Shown: piece after piece, positions 33,902-42,251 of the stretch | Position numbering within the stretch: the first letter of the stretch is position 1 | Layout: every line of letters starts with the position of its first letter | NCBI GenBank assembly: GCA_029254375.1 | Contig: JAQWXR010000017.1 | Coordinates: forward strand, 1 to 42,259 | From: Schleiferiaceae bacterium | GTDB lineage: Bacteria; Bacteroidota; Bacteroidia; Flavobacteriales; Schleiferiaceae | Direction: 5' to 3' | Length of the DNA stretch: 42,259 nt | The notes under the pieces: generated by a model | Seen by the model: only the letters and a program-made list of their open reading frames with translations | Database searches by the model: none | What the model was told of the DNA's origin: nothing | Program-made: the position numbers and the translations under genes

Positions 33902-33909
33902 TACCTTAG
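33902..33909 (+). promoter_or_regulatory. -7 box of the M43 protease gene
   Basis: TACCTTAG differs from TAnnTTTG by one base and ends 25 bases before the ATG at 33935. A TTC lies at the -33 spacing. It is divergent from the rplM promoter. Confidence 0.4.
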
Positions 33910-33934
33910 GGCTTCTCAAAAACACTCTCTTTTC

Positions 33935-36001
33935 ATGCGCTTATTACGCCCCTATCTTCATCTATCTATCGCCTTTTCCCTAGCAATTACAGGTCTTAAC
34001 GCTCAAATCATACAACGTTGTGGCAGTGATGAACAGCTGGCTAGCGAAATGCAAAATAATCCTCGCCGAGCGACCCTATTAGAGGAAACGGAAGCCTTGA
34101 TGGAGGCACAAATGGCGCAAGACGCTTCGGGCACAGAATCCGTCCTTCATGTGATTCCTGTCGTCTTCCATGTGATCTGGTACGATGAAGGGGACAATAT
34201 CAGCGAAGCACAGTTGCTAAATGCCCTCGAGATTCTCAACGAAGACATGAGGCGGATGAATCCTGATACGGCTTTACTGAGAAGCATCTTTAAGCCCGTC
34301 GCCGCCGACATGGAAATCGAGTTTCGAATTGCAAAAAAAGACCCCGCCGGAAATTGCAGCAACGGCATCACACGCACCCAGTCAAATTTGAGCCTAGTGG
34401 CAAACAACAATGTGAAAGCCCTCATCGGCTGGGACAACACCAAATACCTCAACATTTGGGTCGTTAGCAACATTAACCTATCTGGCACCACCCCAGGAAG
34501 TATCACGCTGGGGTATTCGGCCTTCCCATACAATGGCATTCCCATGACCCAAGATGGGATTGTGATTCGGCATGATAATTTGGGGAGCATCGGCACATCT
34601 GCCGGTACACGCCACCGGACCCTCACCCATGAGGTGGGCCACTATGTAAACCTCTACCACACCTTTCAGGGAGGTTGTAGCCAAGGAGATAACTGCTACG
34701 ACACACCACCCGTTGCCAGTTCCTCGAATGGCTGCAACAACAGCACCCAGAATACCTGCAGTAATGACAGCCCCGACCTTCCTGATATGGTCGAAAATTA
34801 CATGGACTACAGCGATGATAATTGCATGAATACCTTCACTCAAAACCAAAAGTCTCGTGCCAAGTCGGTGTTGAACAATCTCAATCTTCGCGGCAAGCTC
34901 TGCACGGCGGCCAATCTCGCTTTCGCCGGAGTGGACGGCAATTCGGTCACATGTTCCCCCGTGGCAGATTTTACTGTTGACCGAACGCTTATCTGCACGG
35001 GTGAGCAAATCCAATTTACTGACTTGTCCGCATACCAAACCTTGACAAGCTTCCATTATACGATCATGGATCAATATGGGGGCAATCAAAAGCACATTAT
35101 TACTGCCAATCCGCTGCTTACTTTTAATGCTGACGGAGTCTATGACGTGAAGTTGGAAATTCAGAATGCGGCTGGAAATAGCATGAAGCAATTCAGCCAA
35201 ATGATTACTGTCCGACCAGCGGGCGGAACTACCTACAGTCCTTTCTTCTCCGCCGAAATGGAAAACCCTCTCCCAAATGCCATTTGGACAGTAGAGAATA
35301 ATGGGGACAATATTCAATGGGTAAGAACCAGTGCTGCGGCCAAAACCGGATCCTACAGCTATGTCTTAGATAACTTTAATGTTGCAGGTACCGGTGGTGG
35401 GGACGCGCTCATTGCAGGCCCCATTGCCTTGTCCAATGTGACCGCCAACGTGCTGAAGTTCAGCCATGCCTTCGCACGGAAAACCTCTTCAGACAATGAT
35501 CAATTAAAAATTTTCACGAGTATAGACTGCGGATTAACCTGGTCATTAGCGCGTTTGGTTCCGGCATTTCAACTCGGAATTTCTACTTACCAGCCCAACC
35601 TTCTTTATATCCCTGCAGCGGCTGATTGGAAGGAAACCTCCGTTACGCTGACGGGCCTAAATAACGCCACTTCGCTGATGATTAAATTTGAATTGGTCAG
35701 CGGTGGAGGCAATAATCTCTATCTCGATGATGTCAGATTTAGCACAACCTTGGGGGAGGATGAACTCGTAGAGACCCGCATGCACATTGCTCCGAATCCA
35801 AGCTCTGGGTCGAGCAATCTAAGCTTGCCCATGGCGAAGGGGACGGTCTTTATCCAAGATGCAACAGGCCGGGTGATACATGAACTGCAGGTAAGCCAAG
35901 CAGATATTCAACTTCCAACGATGCCTGCGGGAACCTACTCTGTTTGGTGGCTATTCGATAGTCAACGTCAAGGATTAGCGCGTTGGATTGTTCTGCCATA
36001 A
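33935..36001 (+). CDS. Secreted M43 (pappalysin-type) zinc metalloprotease with PKD domain and T9SS type A sorting signal
   Basis: A 688-residue exported protease. The signal peptide is RLLRPYLHLSIAFSLAITGLNAQ. The catalytic domain (about 75-325) starts VLHVIPVVFHVIW and holds HEVGHYVNLYH, with zinc ligands at about 232, 236 and 242 and the catalytic Glu 233, then the Met-turn ENYMDYSDDNCMN. A PKD-like domain follows (about 345-430, SPVADFTVDRTLICTGEQIQFTD...GVYDVKLEIQNAAGN). Next comes a beta-rich MAM-like region (YSFFSAEMEN-type start through LYLDDVRFS). The last 75 residues (MHIAPNPSSGSSNLSLP...GRVIHELQV...LPTMPAGTYSVWWLF) form a type A T9SS sorting domain. It is predicted to be exported by T9SS and used for extracellular protein breakdown; many Cys suggest disulfides. 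Its stop is fused to a repeat array. Confidence 0.93.
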   Translation: MRLLRPYLHLSIAFSLAITGLNAQIIQRCGSDEQLASEMQNNPRRATLLEETEALMEAQMAQDASGTESVLHVIPVVFHVIWYDEGDNISEAQLLNALEILNEDMRRMNPDTALLRSIFKPVAADMEIEFRIAKKDPAGNCSNGITRTQSNLSLVANNNVKALIGWDNTKYLNIWVVSNINLSGTTPGSITLGYSAFPYNGIPMTQDGIVIRHDNLGSIGTSAGTRHRTLTHEVGHYVNLYHTFQGGCSQGDNCYDTPPVASSSNGCNNSTQNTCSNDSPDLPDMVENYMDYSDDNCMNTFTQNQKSRAKSVLNNLNLRGKLCTAANLAFAGVDGNSVTCSPVADFTVDRTLICTGEQIQFTDLSAYQTLTSFHYTIMDQYGGNQKHIITANPLLTFNADGVYDVKLEIQNAAGNSMKQFSQMITVRPAGGTTYSPFFSAEMENPLPNAIWTVENNGDNIQWVRTSAAAKTGSYSYVLDNFNVAGTGGGDALIAGPIALSNVTANVLKFSHAFARKTSSDNDQLKIFTSIDCGLTWSLARLVPAFQLGISTYQPNLLYIPAAADWKETSVTLTGLNNATSLMIKFELVSGGGNNLYLDDVRFSTTLGEDELVETRMHIAPNPSSGSSNLSLPMAKGTVFIQDATGRVIHELQVSQADIQLPTMPAGTYSVWWLFDSQRQGLARWIVLP

Positions 36002-36026
36002 AGGGTTGAAGGGTTGAAGGGTGAAA
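36000..36026 (+). repeat. Octamer repeat array after the M43 protease
   Basis: GGGTTGAA at 36003-36010 and 36011-36018, then GGGTGAAA at 36019-36026. It begins one base after the TAA stop (35999-36001), and the outer 22 bases match the reverse complement of the array at 36115-36136 with one mismatch. Confidence 0.85.
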
Positions 36027-36071
36027 GAGGGGAGCATTAAACGCTTATTCTCTTTTACCCTATTGTTTTGA

Positions 36072-36106
36072 TTTGGACCTTCGCTGCGCGCCGAATCTTG
36101 TCCAAA
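36072..36106. repeat. Hairpin between the two inverted octamer arrays
   Basis: TTTGGAC (36072-36078) and GTCCAAA (36100-36106) are perfect inverted repeats around 21 bases, with an inner TTCG/CGAA pairing. It sits centrally between the two arrays, so the whole 140-base junction folds as a nested inverted repeat. No gene is present. Confidence 0.55.
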
Positions 36107-36114
36107 GTTTCCCG

Positions 36115-36136
36115 CCCTTCAACTCTTCAACCCTTT
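36115..36136 (-). repeat. Octamer repeat array after the glycosyltransferase
   Basis: On the minus strand GGGTTGAA and GAGTTGAA follow the glycosyltransferase stop (TAG at 36142-36144) after about 5 purine-rich bases. It is the inverted partner of the array at 36000-36026. Confidence 0.8.
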
Positions 36137-36141
36137 CCCCT

Positions 36142-37668
36142 CTACCTCAATTCTAGGAGATAGGTGTCCGGATTAGGCAATTGCAAGACCAAGGGGAAAC
36201 GTTCAGGATATTTTTGAATCGCCGGCACCACATAGCGACCAATGGCTGAGTAGCCCAGCTGATCTACCACCACATGGGTAACCCCTTGCTCTTTTAAGCG
36301 CTCGATGAAGGCCGCATTGTCCTCTAGCGAAGGAAAGCGAACGCAGGGCCTTTGAGCATATAGGTAGAACATTGCCGGCTTATAGGTGGCAATAATTGCA
36401 TCTGAAGGAAGATTATTGCTCACGTAGCGACCCAAGTTAAAGTAGTTCATGTATTGAGAACCGACGGGATCTTGGCTTGTGGCTCGCAAGGTGCTCACCG
36501 CAGAGAGTTGGATCAAAGCCATCCCGGCTAAAACATAGGGTGAGGCAATCCATTTAGGACCATTAAGTCTGATTTGAGCCCACTTGAGTGCCTCCATAGC
36601 CCCAACCGCGGCAGAAAGCAGAAGAAAGGGAATCAAAGGCTGCATAAAGCGCACCCCAAACCAAACCTCTGGCCACAGCAAGAAAATAGCCGCTGATGCG
36701 GTCAAATATCCTGCCCACATCATCCGGAGCTTGGGCATTTTAAAAGATCCGTAGATAATGAGCGCGACGAATAGCGAACCATATAAAAAGAAGCCGGTGG
36801 GTTCTTCTTGGCTATAAACGACGTCCAATTTCGGAAATAGACCGTTTGGGATTTCTTGGCTTAGGTAACGCCATCCATTGGTCTTGATTCGATCCACCCA
36901 GCCCCCGAGGCTCAGTATGCCTTCTTCTGGTCGGTAGGGGTTTACTTGAATTAATTGCTCGAGGTAGGGGTTACCACCCAGAGCCTTGCCACGTAGAAAC
37001 CAAGGAAGAGCTAATACGATGAAGCCCAGTCCATAGCTGACGGCCGCACTCCACTTTTTCTCAAATAGAAGATACAGGCCAATCCCAGCAATGAGGGCTA
37101 AACCTGCAGTCCGAATGTGGTAGGACATAGAACTCAACACGAGCATGGCCCAGAACCATGGGGATTGCCAAAATGGCTTTTCGCTGCTTCGCCATTTAAC
37201 TAGGCAGGACAAGGTTGCCACGGAAAAGAAGAGGAAGGGAATTTCGGACATCAAGATGGTCGACGACCGAAGTAGGTGGGCATTCAGGAGGGTTAAGCCG
37301 AGGACAACCCATGAAAGAATGTGATTTTGGGTCATTCGCTGGAAGAGGCGTTGGAGCATGAAAAGTGCCCCTAAAAAGAGTAAGCCATTCATCCATTTTA
37401 GAAAGTCAAAACTGTCCGAAACGGTCATAAACACGGCCAATAAAACTGGATAGCCCGGAGGAAAGTGGCTGGCGGAAGGGGCTCCGGGGAGGTGGATGTC
37501 CGTATATCCTTGGCCCGAATGAATCGACTGGCCGAGAATGTAATAGCCTGCATTATCGCCACCGAGGTCCAATTTGCTATCGAAAATAGCGAAGTAGCAG
37601 ACTAAAAATCCTAGGGCGATCCATAGGTCGGACTTTTTGAAAGGAAGGCGGTGTAAAAGATTATTCAT
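36142..37668 (-). CDS. Membrane glycosyltransferase (GT-C fold, PMT/ArnT-like family)
   Basis: From the ATG at 37668 the protein has 508 residues and about ten to twelve membrane helices. After the first helix (DLWIALGFLVCYFAIF) comes the loop DSKLDLGGDNAGYYILGQSIHSGQGYTDIHLPGAPSASHFPPGYPVLLAVFM, typical of GT39/PMT-like enzymes in which acidic residues of the first external loop bind the polyprenyl-phosphate sugar. The C-terminal soluble part (NLGRYVSNNLPSDAIIATYKPAMFYLYAQRPCVRFP...GVTHVVVDQLG) is common in this group. It probably transfers a sugar from a lipid carrier to a protein or glycolipid outside the membrane; donor and acceptor are unknown. The longer reading to 37779 is rejected because a -7 box lies at 37676-37683. 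Confidence 0.8.
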   Translation of the reverse strand: MNNLLHRLPFKKSDLWIALGFLVCYFAIFDSKLDLGGDNAGYYILGQSIHSGQGYTDIHLPGAPSASHFPPGYPVLLAVFMTVSDSFDFLKWMNGLLFLGALFMLQRLFQRMTQNHILSWVVLGLTLLNAHLLRSSTILMSEIPFLFFSVATLSCLVKWRSSEKPFWQSPWFWAMLVLSSMSYHIRTAGLALIAGIGLYLLFEKKWSAAVSYGLGFIVLALPWFLRGKALGGNPYLEQLIQVNPYRPEEGILSLGGWVDRIKTNGWRYLSQEIPNGLFPKLDVVYSQEEPTGFFLYGSLFVALIIYGSFKMPKLRMMWAGYLTASAAIFLLWPEVWFGVRFMQPLIPFLLLSAAVGAMEALKWAQIRLNGPKWIASPYVLAGMALIQLSAVSTLRATSQDPVGSQYMNYFNLGRYVSNNLPSDAIIATYKPAMFYLYAQRPCVRFPSLEDNAAFIERLKEQGVTHVVVDQLGYSAIGRYVVPAIQKYPERFPLVLQLPNPDTYLLELR

Positions 37669-37675
37669 AGCCTGA

Positions 37676-37683
37676 CGAAGGTA
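37676..37683 (-). promoter_or_regulatory. -7 box of the glycosyltransferase gene
   Basis: On the minus strand TACCTTCG matches TAnnTTTG with one change and ends 7 bases before the ATG at 37668, supporting that start. Confidence 0.5.
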
Positions 37684-37731
37684 AAAATCTTGGACCGCCC
37701 CACACAGGGGTTTCAAGGTGGATAAATAAAC

Positions 37732-37750
37732 TCCTACCAATTTGGTAGGA
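37732..37750. promoter_or_regulatory. Perfect 19-bp palindrome, probable operator of the sulfate operon
   Basis: TCCTACCAA, one central T, TTGGTAGGA: 9-bp arms without mismatch. It ends 5 bases before the -7 box of the SLC13-cysCDN operon, where the -33 element would be. A dimeric regulator site is the natural reading; the protein is unknown. Confidence 0.7.
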
Positions 37751-37755
37751 ATTAA

Positions 37756-37763
37756 TATCTTTG
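37756..37763 (+). promoter_or_regulatory. -7 box of the SLC13-cysC-cysD-cysN operon
   Basis: TATCTTTG is a perfect TAnnTTTG match ending 6 bases before the ATG at 37770. It overlaps the in-frame TTG at 37761, ruling that out as start. Confidence 0.6.
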
Positions 37764-37769
37764 CAGTCC

Positions 37770-39521
37770 ATGGATTCATCTCAATTGCTTCTGCTCCTTC
37801 TTTATTCCGGGGTTATTTTGGCTCTCTTTTTTAAGCGAGTTAAGCCGGTCCATGCTTTTGGTCTAGGTGGCCTACTCCTGATATTCTCAGGGCAACTATC
37901 TGCAGCAGAACTGCTCTCGACGCTCACTACCCCATCGCTGCTCATCCTATTTATTTTGATGATTCTCGCGGGGGCTTTACAGGCTCGCCTCGGGCTATCA
38001 CAACGCATGGATCGCTGGATACAGGATGCACGGCCACGAAGTTTTTTCCTTCGGGTACTCCCCGTCACAGCGCTCTTGTCTTCGGTTCTAAACAACACCG
38101 CGGTTGTTGCCTTATTCATGGGCCCCATTCGGCAATGGGCCATCCGTCAGCGATTGGCCCCATCCACTTTTTTAATGCCCTTGGCCTTCGCAGCGACGCT
38201 CGGCGGCATGCTTACAGTCATTGGAACGTCGACCAACTTGGTGCTCAACGGATTGCTTGAAGAAAATGGCCTGCGCATTCTACATAGCAGTGACTACCTC
38301 CTTCCGGGAATGTTGGTTGTAGTTCTTGGCGTTTTGGCGATGGTCTTTTTGGCCGAAACAATCCTTCCCAAAAACCTGGTGGACAGCCATGAGAAATCCC
38401 GTGAATACACCGTCGAAACTAGGGTTATTCAGGGTAGTACCTACGCGGGCCGGACAGTTCAGGAAGCCGGGCTGCGGCAAGTTCATGGACTATACCTAGT
38501 TGAGATCCTGCGCGAAGACCGCTTGATTGCACCCGTTTCACCCTCTGAGATGCTCGAAGCAGGCGATCGTTTGTTTTTTGCAGGGGCTCTGGATGCCGTC
38601 AGGGAACTCACCCAGTCGAATTCGGGCTTAGCTCTCCCGCAAGAAGAGCTGACGCAGGGTGCGGCCTCGAGTGCTTTGGTCGAAGTTATGATACCACCAG
38701 GAAGCGACTTAGTTGGAGTTCAGGTTCGAGAATCTCAATTTAGACAGCGCTTTGATGCGGCCATTGTGGCGGTTCATCGACGCGGAGAGCGCATGCAGGG
38801 GCGGATCGGAAATATGCACTTGGAGGCCGGCGACTTACTCCTGGTCATTTCCGGCTCGCGGCATGCGGAACTCATGGGTGAATCCTCTCATCTCTACAGT
38901 CTAAGTAGTCAAGCTCCCTTAGCCCCGTTGAGCACTTGGAATAAGGGTGTTCTTAGCCTGGCAACTCTATTCTTGACCTTCGCATACGCCATGGATCGGT
39001 TGGACTTTTTGGCCACCTTGGCAGGTCTGGCAGCTATTCTAGCCAGCGTGGGATGGCTAGGCTGGAATGATGTGAAGAAGTCCTTGGATTGGGAGTTAAT
39101 GGTCGTCTTGATGTGTGCTTTGGGTTTCTCAAAGGCGCTGATGGATTCAGGGCTGATCCAAATGGCCTATGAGCAGCTTCCCCAAGGAGCTATTGAATCC
39201 CCTTTTGCCTGGCTCGTGGTCATCTTTGGACTCACAAGTCTTCTAACAAATTTGATGACCAACGTAGCGGCCGTCGCCCTTATGTTTCCCTTGGTAGCCA
39301 TCTGCCTTGACGGGCAAACCGACCTCTCCGCAACCCAAGGCTTTTTAGCCTTGGCCTTTGGAGCGTCCAATGCATTCCTCACCCCGTTTGGTTATCAAAC
39401 CAATTTGATGGTCATGGGGCCAGGTGGCTACCACAGTCGTGACTATCTCACATTTGGCGCTTGGATAACTGCCGTGTATTCGGTCGCCATTTTGACCTAT
39501 TTATATTTTTTAAGCGTATGA
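37770..39521 (+). CDS. SLC13/DASS family anion transporter with two TrkA-C domains, probable sulfate permease
   Basis: A 583-residue inner-membrane protein. Membrane helices flank a central cytoplasmic part of two TrkA-C (RCK_C) domains, about residues 215-290 ([35 protein letters not shown]...[13 protein letters not shown]) and 310-375 ([36 protein letters not shown]...[12 protein letters not shown]). The two substrate/sodium-binding hairpins are seen as [13 protein letters not shown] and [22 protein letters not shown]. Proteins of this layout often carry sulfate, and cotranscription with cysC, cysD and cysN supports that; the overlap with cysC is 4 bases (ATGA). Confidence 0.88.
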   Translation: MDSSQLLLLLLYSGVILALFFKRVKPVHAFGLGGLLLIFSGQLSAAELLSTLTTPSLLILFILMILAGALQARLGLSQRMDRWIQDARPRSFFLRVLPVTALLSSVLNNTAVVALFMGPIRQWAIRQRLAPSTFLMPLAFAATLGGMLTVIGTSTNLVLNGLLEENGLRILHSSDYLLPGMLVVVLGVLAMVFLAETILPKNLVDSHEKSREYTVETRVIQGSTYAGRTVQEAGLRQVHGLYLVEILREDRLIAPVSPSEMLEAGDRLFFAGALDAVRELTQSNSGLALPQEELTQGAASSALVEVMIPPGSDLVGVQVRESQFRQRFDAAIVAVHRRGERMQGRIGNMHLEAGDLLLVISGSRHAELMGESSHLYSLSSQAPLAPLSTWNKGVLSLATLFLTFAYAMDRLDFLATLAGLAAILASVGWLGWNDVKKSLDWELMVVLMCALGFSKALMDSGLIQMAYEQLPQGAIESPFAWLVVIFGLTSLLTNLMTNVAAVALMFPLVAICLDGQTDLSATQGFLALAFGASNAFLTPFGYQTNLMVMGPGGYHSRDYLTFGAWITAVYSVAILTYLYFLSV

Positions 39522-40105
39522 AATCTTCGGAACATATCGTTCGCCAAGCCTACCAAATTCAAGTGGCGGACCGGGAGAAATCAATGGGTCAAACGGGCCG
39601 TGTGCTCTGGTTTACCGGCTTGAGCGGCAGCGGAAAAAGCACCCTGGCCAATGAAGTGGAAACCTTGTTGCATGCACAGGGTCGGCATACTTTTTTATTG
39701 GACGGTGATAATCTGCGCCATGGACTTAACGGAGACTTGGGATTCACGGAAGCCGATAGAACAGAGAACATTCGCCGCGTGGCGCAAGTCGCGAAGCTAA
39801 TGGCTGATGCCGGCCTTGTAGTTTTGACGGCCTTTGTGAGTCCATTTGCCGCGGATCGCGAAAAGGCCCGCCAAATTGTAGGCCCTCATCGCTTTGTCGA
39901 AATCTATGTGGACTGCCCATTAGACGTTTGTGAGTCACGGGATGTCAAAGGCTTGTATGCCAAAGCACGCCAGGGGCTCATCCCCGACTTTACAGGGATT
40001 TCTTCGCCTTTTGAGGCGCCAGAGTCACCCGAAGTTCATATTCACACGGACCGCCATGATTTGGCCCAATGCCGTCAAACTATTGTTGATTTTATTCTGT
40101 CATGA
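39518..40105 (+). CDS. cysC: Adenylylsulfate kinase
   Basis: A 195-residue APS kinase converting APS and ATP to PAPS. The P-loop is [18 protein letters not shown] (about residues 33-41), followed by [41 protein letters not shown] and the site loop [46 protein letters not shown] matches the lid. The ATG at 39518 overlaps the transporter stop; upstream readings lie within the transporter. The stop overlaps the cysD start (ATGA). Confidence 0.96.
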   Translation: MKSSEHIVRQAYQIQVADREKSMGQTGRVLWFTGLSGSGKSTLANEVETLLHAQGRHTFLLDGDNLRHGLNGDLGFTEADRTENIRRVAQVAKLMADAGLVVLTAFVSPFAADREKARQIVGPHRFVEIYVDCPLDVCESRDVKGLYAKARQGLIPDFTGISSPFEAPESPEVHIHTDRHDLAQCRQTIVDFILS

Positions 40106-40998
40106 TTTACGACCACCTCGATGAACTAGAAGCGGAAGCGATGTTCATCATCCGCGAAGTATACGCCCAATTTGACAACCCGGGTATCCTGTTTTCGGGA
40201 GGCAAGGACTCCATTGTGGTGAGCTACCTTGCTCACAAGGCCTTCGCTCCTGCCAACCTCCCCTTCCCTCTTGTCCATGTGGATACAGGGCACAACTTCC
40301 CCGAGGCGATTGCCTTTCGTGATGCCTTTGTAGACAAAATGAAAACCCGCTTGATTGTGGGCTTGGTGCAGGATTCTATTGACCGCGGGACGGTCCAAGA
40401 GGAGACTGGGATGGCCGCAAATCGCAACCGCCTCCAGACTACGACCCTCCTGGAAACGATTGAGGCAAATCAATTTGACTGCCTCATGGGCGGTGCCCGT
40501 CGCGACGAGGAAAAAGCGCGCGCCAAGGAGCGCTTTTTTAGCCACCGCGATGATTTTGGCCAATGGGATCCCAAGAATCAGCGCCCTGAACTTTGGAACC
40601 TCTTCAACGGCAAAAGACGTCCAGGGGAGCACTTCCGGGTATTTCCGATTTCGAACTGGACAGAAATGGATGTCTGGCACTATATCCGCCGCGAAGGAAT
40701 TGAACTTCCAGAGCTCTACTTTGCCCGTCCCCGTCAAGTGATTTGGCGCAGTAATTCTTGGATACCAGTGAGTGACTTTATCACCCTACGTCCCAGCGAA
40801 ATCCCCCAAGAAAAAATGGTACGCTTCCGCACCTTAGGTGACATTACAATAACCGGCGGATTAGAATCTGAAGCTACTGTATTGGACGATGTAATTCGCG
40901 AGATCGAAACCTCTCGTCAAACAGAACGGGGCAACCGCGAGGACGATAAGCGCAGCGAAAACGCGATGGAAGAACGCAAAAAAGAAGGCTATTTCTAA
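40102..40998 (+). CDS. cysD: Sulfate adenylyltransferase subunit 2
   Basis: A 298-residue PAPS-reductase-fold subunit of the heterodimeric ATP sulfurylase. The PP-loop is [20 protein letters not shown]; downstream are [56 protein letters not shown] and [28 protein letters not shown]. The C-terminal [19 protein letters not shown] is the family end. With CysN it makes APS from sulfate and ATP. Confidence 0.97.
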   Translation: MIYDHLDELEAEAMFIIREVYAQFDNPGILFSGGKDSIVVSYLAHKAFAPANLPFPLVHVDTGHNFPEAIAFRDAFVDKMKTRLIVGLVQDSIDRGTVQEETGMAANRNRLQTTTLLETIEANQFDCLMGGARRDEEKARAKERFFSHRDDFGQWDPKNQRPELWNLFNGKRRPGEHFRVFPISNWTEMDVWHYIRREGIELPELYFARPRQVIWRSNSWIPVSDFITLRPSEIPQEKMVRFRTLGDITITGGLESEATVLDDVIREIETSRQTERGNREDDKRSENAMEERKKEGYF

Positions 40999-41012
40999 GC
41001 CCAATATCGACT

Positions 41013-42251
41013 ATGAACCTACTACGATTTACTACTGCTGGCTCCGTTGACGACGGAAAATCTACCTTGATTGGCCGCCTCTTATTTGACTCGAAAAGCG
41101 TTTACATCGACCAGATGGAGGCCATCGAGAAGAGCTCTCAGCGCAAAGGCTTGGAGCGTATTGATTTTAGCCTCTTGACGGATGGTCTAAAGGACGAGCG
41201 TGAGCAAGGCATCACCATTGACGTGGCCTACCGTTACTTCGCCACCCCAGCTCGAAAATTTATTATTGCCGATACGCCGGGTCATATTCAATATACCCGA
41301 AATATGGTCACTGGGGCGTCCACTGCGGACGCGGCCTTGATTTTGGTGGATGCCCGCCATGGAGTTGTCGAGCAGACCCGCCGTCACAGTTTTATTGCGG
41401 GTTTGTTGGGCATCCCAAACATTATGGTCTGCATCAATAAAATGGACTTGGTTGATTTTAACGAGTCTGCATATGACGCCATCGTTGCTGATTACGCATC
41501 CGTGCAGACTGCCGCCGGGCTAAAGCATGTGGCCTTCATTCCTATTTCGGCTCTTCTTGGAGATAATGTCGTGGATCCGAGTCCGAATATGACTTGGTAT
41601 CAGGGACCAACCTTGCTCCATCATCTAGAAACGGTAGAAGTAGATCGCCCAGAGTCCCAAAGTGATTTTCGCTTTCCTGTTCAGACCGTCATTCGTCCCC
41701 ACTCAGCTATGCATCATGATTTTCGCGGCTACGCAGGACGAGTGGCTTCCGGAAGTATCTCTGTGGGGGACCGGATTGAGGTGCAGCCTTCGGGTTTAGA
41801 AAGTCACATCGCCCAAATCCACCTGGGGGCTCAAACGCTTGAAACGGCACACACCGGGCAATCCGTCGTACTCACCTTAGTGGATGATGTAGACATTTCC
41901 CGCGGGGATACCCTCTCTGCCGGAACAAGTCCTCAATTGAAGCAAACCCCAGCGGCAACCTTGTGTTGGTTGGACAATAGTCCCCAGCGCCCAGGGGCCA
42001 AGTTTGTGATTCGTCATGGCAGTGCGGAAGCGCGTGCTATGATCAACCATGTCCAAGGGGTTCTAGATATCAGCACTTTGGAGTTTAAAGAAAACCCCCA
42101 ACCCCTGAGTACCAATAGCATTTCCAAAATTCAGTTAAAGACAACCAAGGCACTGGTCATGGACCCTTACACAGAAAACCGTGTGACGGGTTCTTTCATC
42201 CTAGTGGATGAGGGAACAGGCGCTACGGTCGCTGCAGGCATGCTATCTTGA
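41013..42251 (+). CDS. cysN: Sulfate adenylyltransferase subunit 1 (GTPase)
   Basis: A 412-residue EF-Tu-like GTPase that drives the CysD reaction. It has TAGSVDDGKSTLIGRLLFDSK, the switch region LKDEREQGITIDVAYRYF, DTPGHIQYTRNMVTGASTADAALILVDARHGVVEQTRRH and INKMDLVDF. It is shorter than the about 475-residue enterobacterial protein, because it lacks extra C-terminal length; no APS kinase is fused. The gene ends 8 bases before the window edge; 14 bases separate it from cysD. Confidence 0.96.
   Translation: MNLLRFTTAGSVDDGKSTLIGRLLFDSKSVYIDQMEAIEKSSQRKGLERIDFSLLTDGLKDEREQGITIDVAYRYFATPARKFIIADTPGHIQYTRNMVTGASTADAALILVDARHGVVEQTRRHSFIAGLLGIPNIMVCINKMDLVDFNESAYDAIVADYASVQTAAGLKHVAFIPISALLGDNVVDPSPNMTWYQGPTLLHHLETVEVDRPESQSDFRFPVQTVIRPHSAMHHDFRGYAGRVASGSISVGDRIEVQPSGLESHIAQIHLGAQTLETAHTGQSVVLTLVDDVDISRGDTLSAGTSPQLKQTPAATLCWLDNSPQRPGAKFVIRHGSAEARAMINHVQGVLDISTLEFKENPQPLSTNSISKIQLKTTKALVMDPYTENRVTGSFILVDEGTGATVAAGMLS

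Noticed and set aside
34478-35317. 279-residue open frame on the minus strand inside the M43 protease gene
   Set aside because: It lies wholly antisense to a well-supported protease gene and shows no recognisable domain or promoter.
37761-37769. TTG start for the SLC13 gene at 37761
   Set aside because: The codon lies in the -7 box TATCTTTG, so it would not be in the transcript.
37669-37779. Longer N-terminus for the glycosyltransferase starting at 37779
   Set aside because: It would span the divergent regulatory region, including a -7 box, the 19-bp palindrome and the opposite gene's promoter; the ATG at 37668 precedes the first membrane helix.
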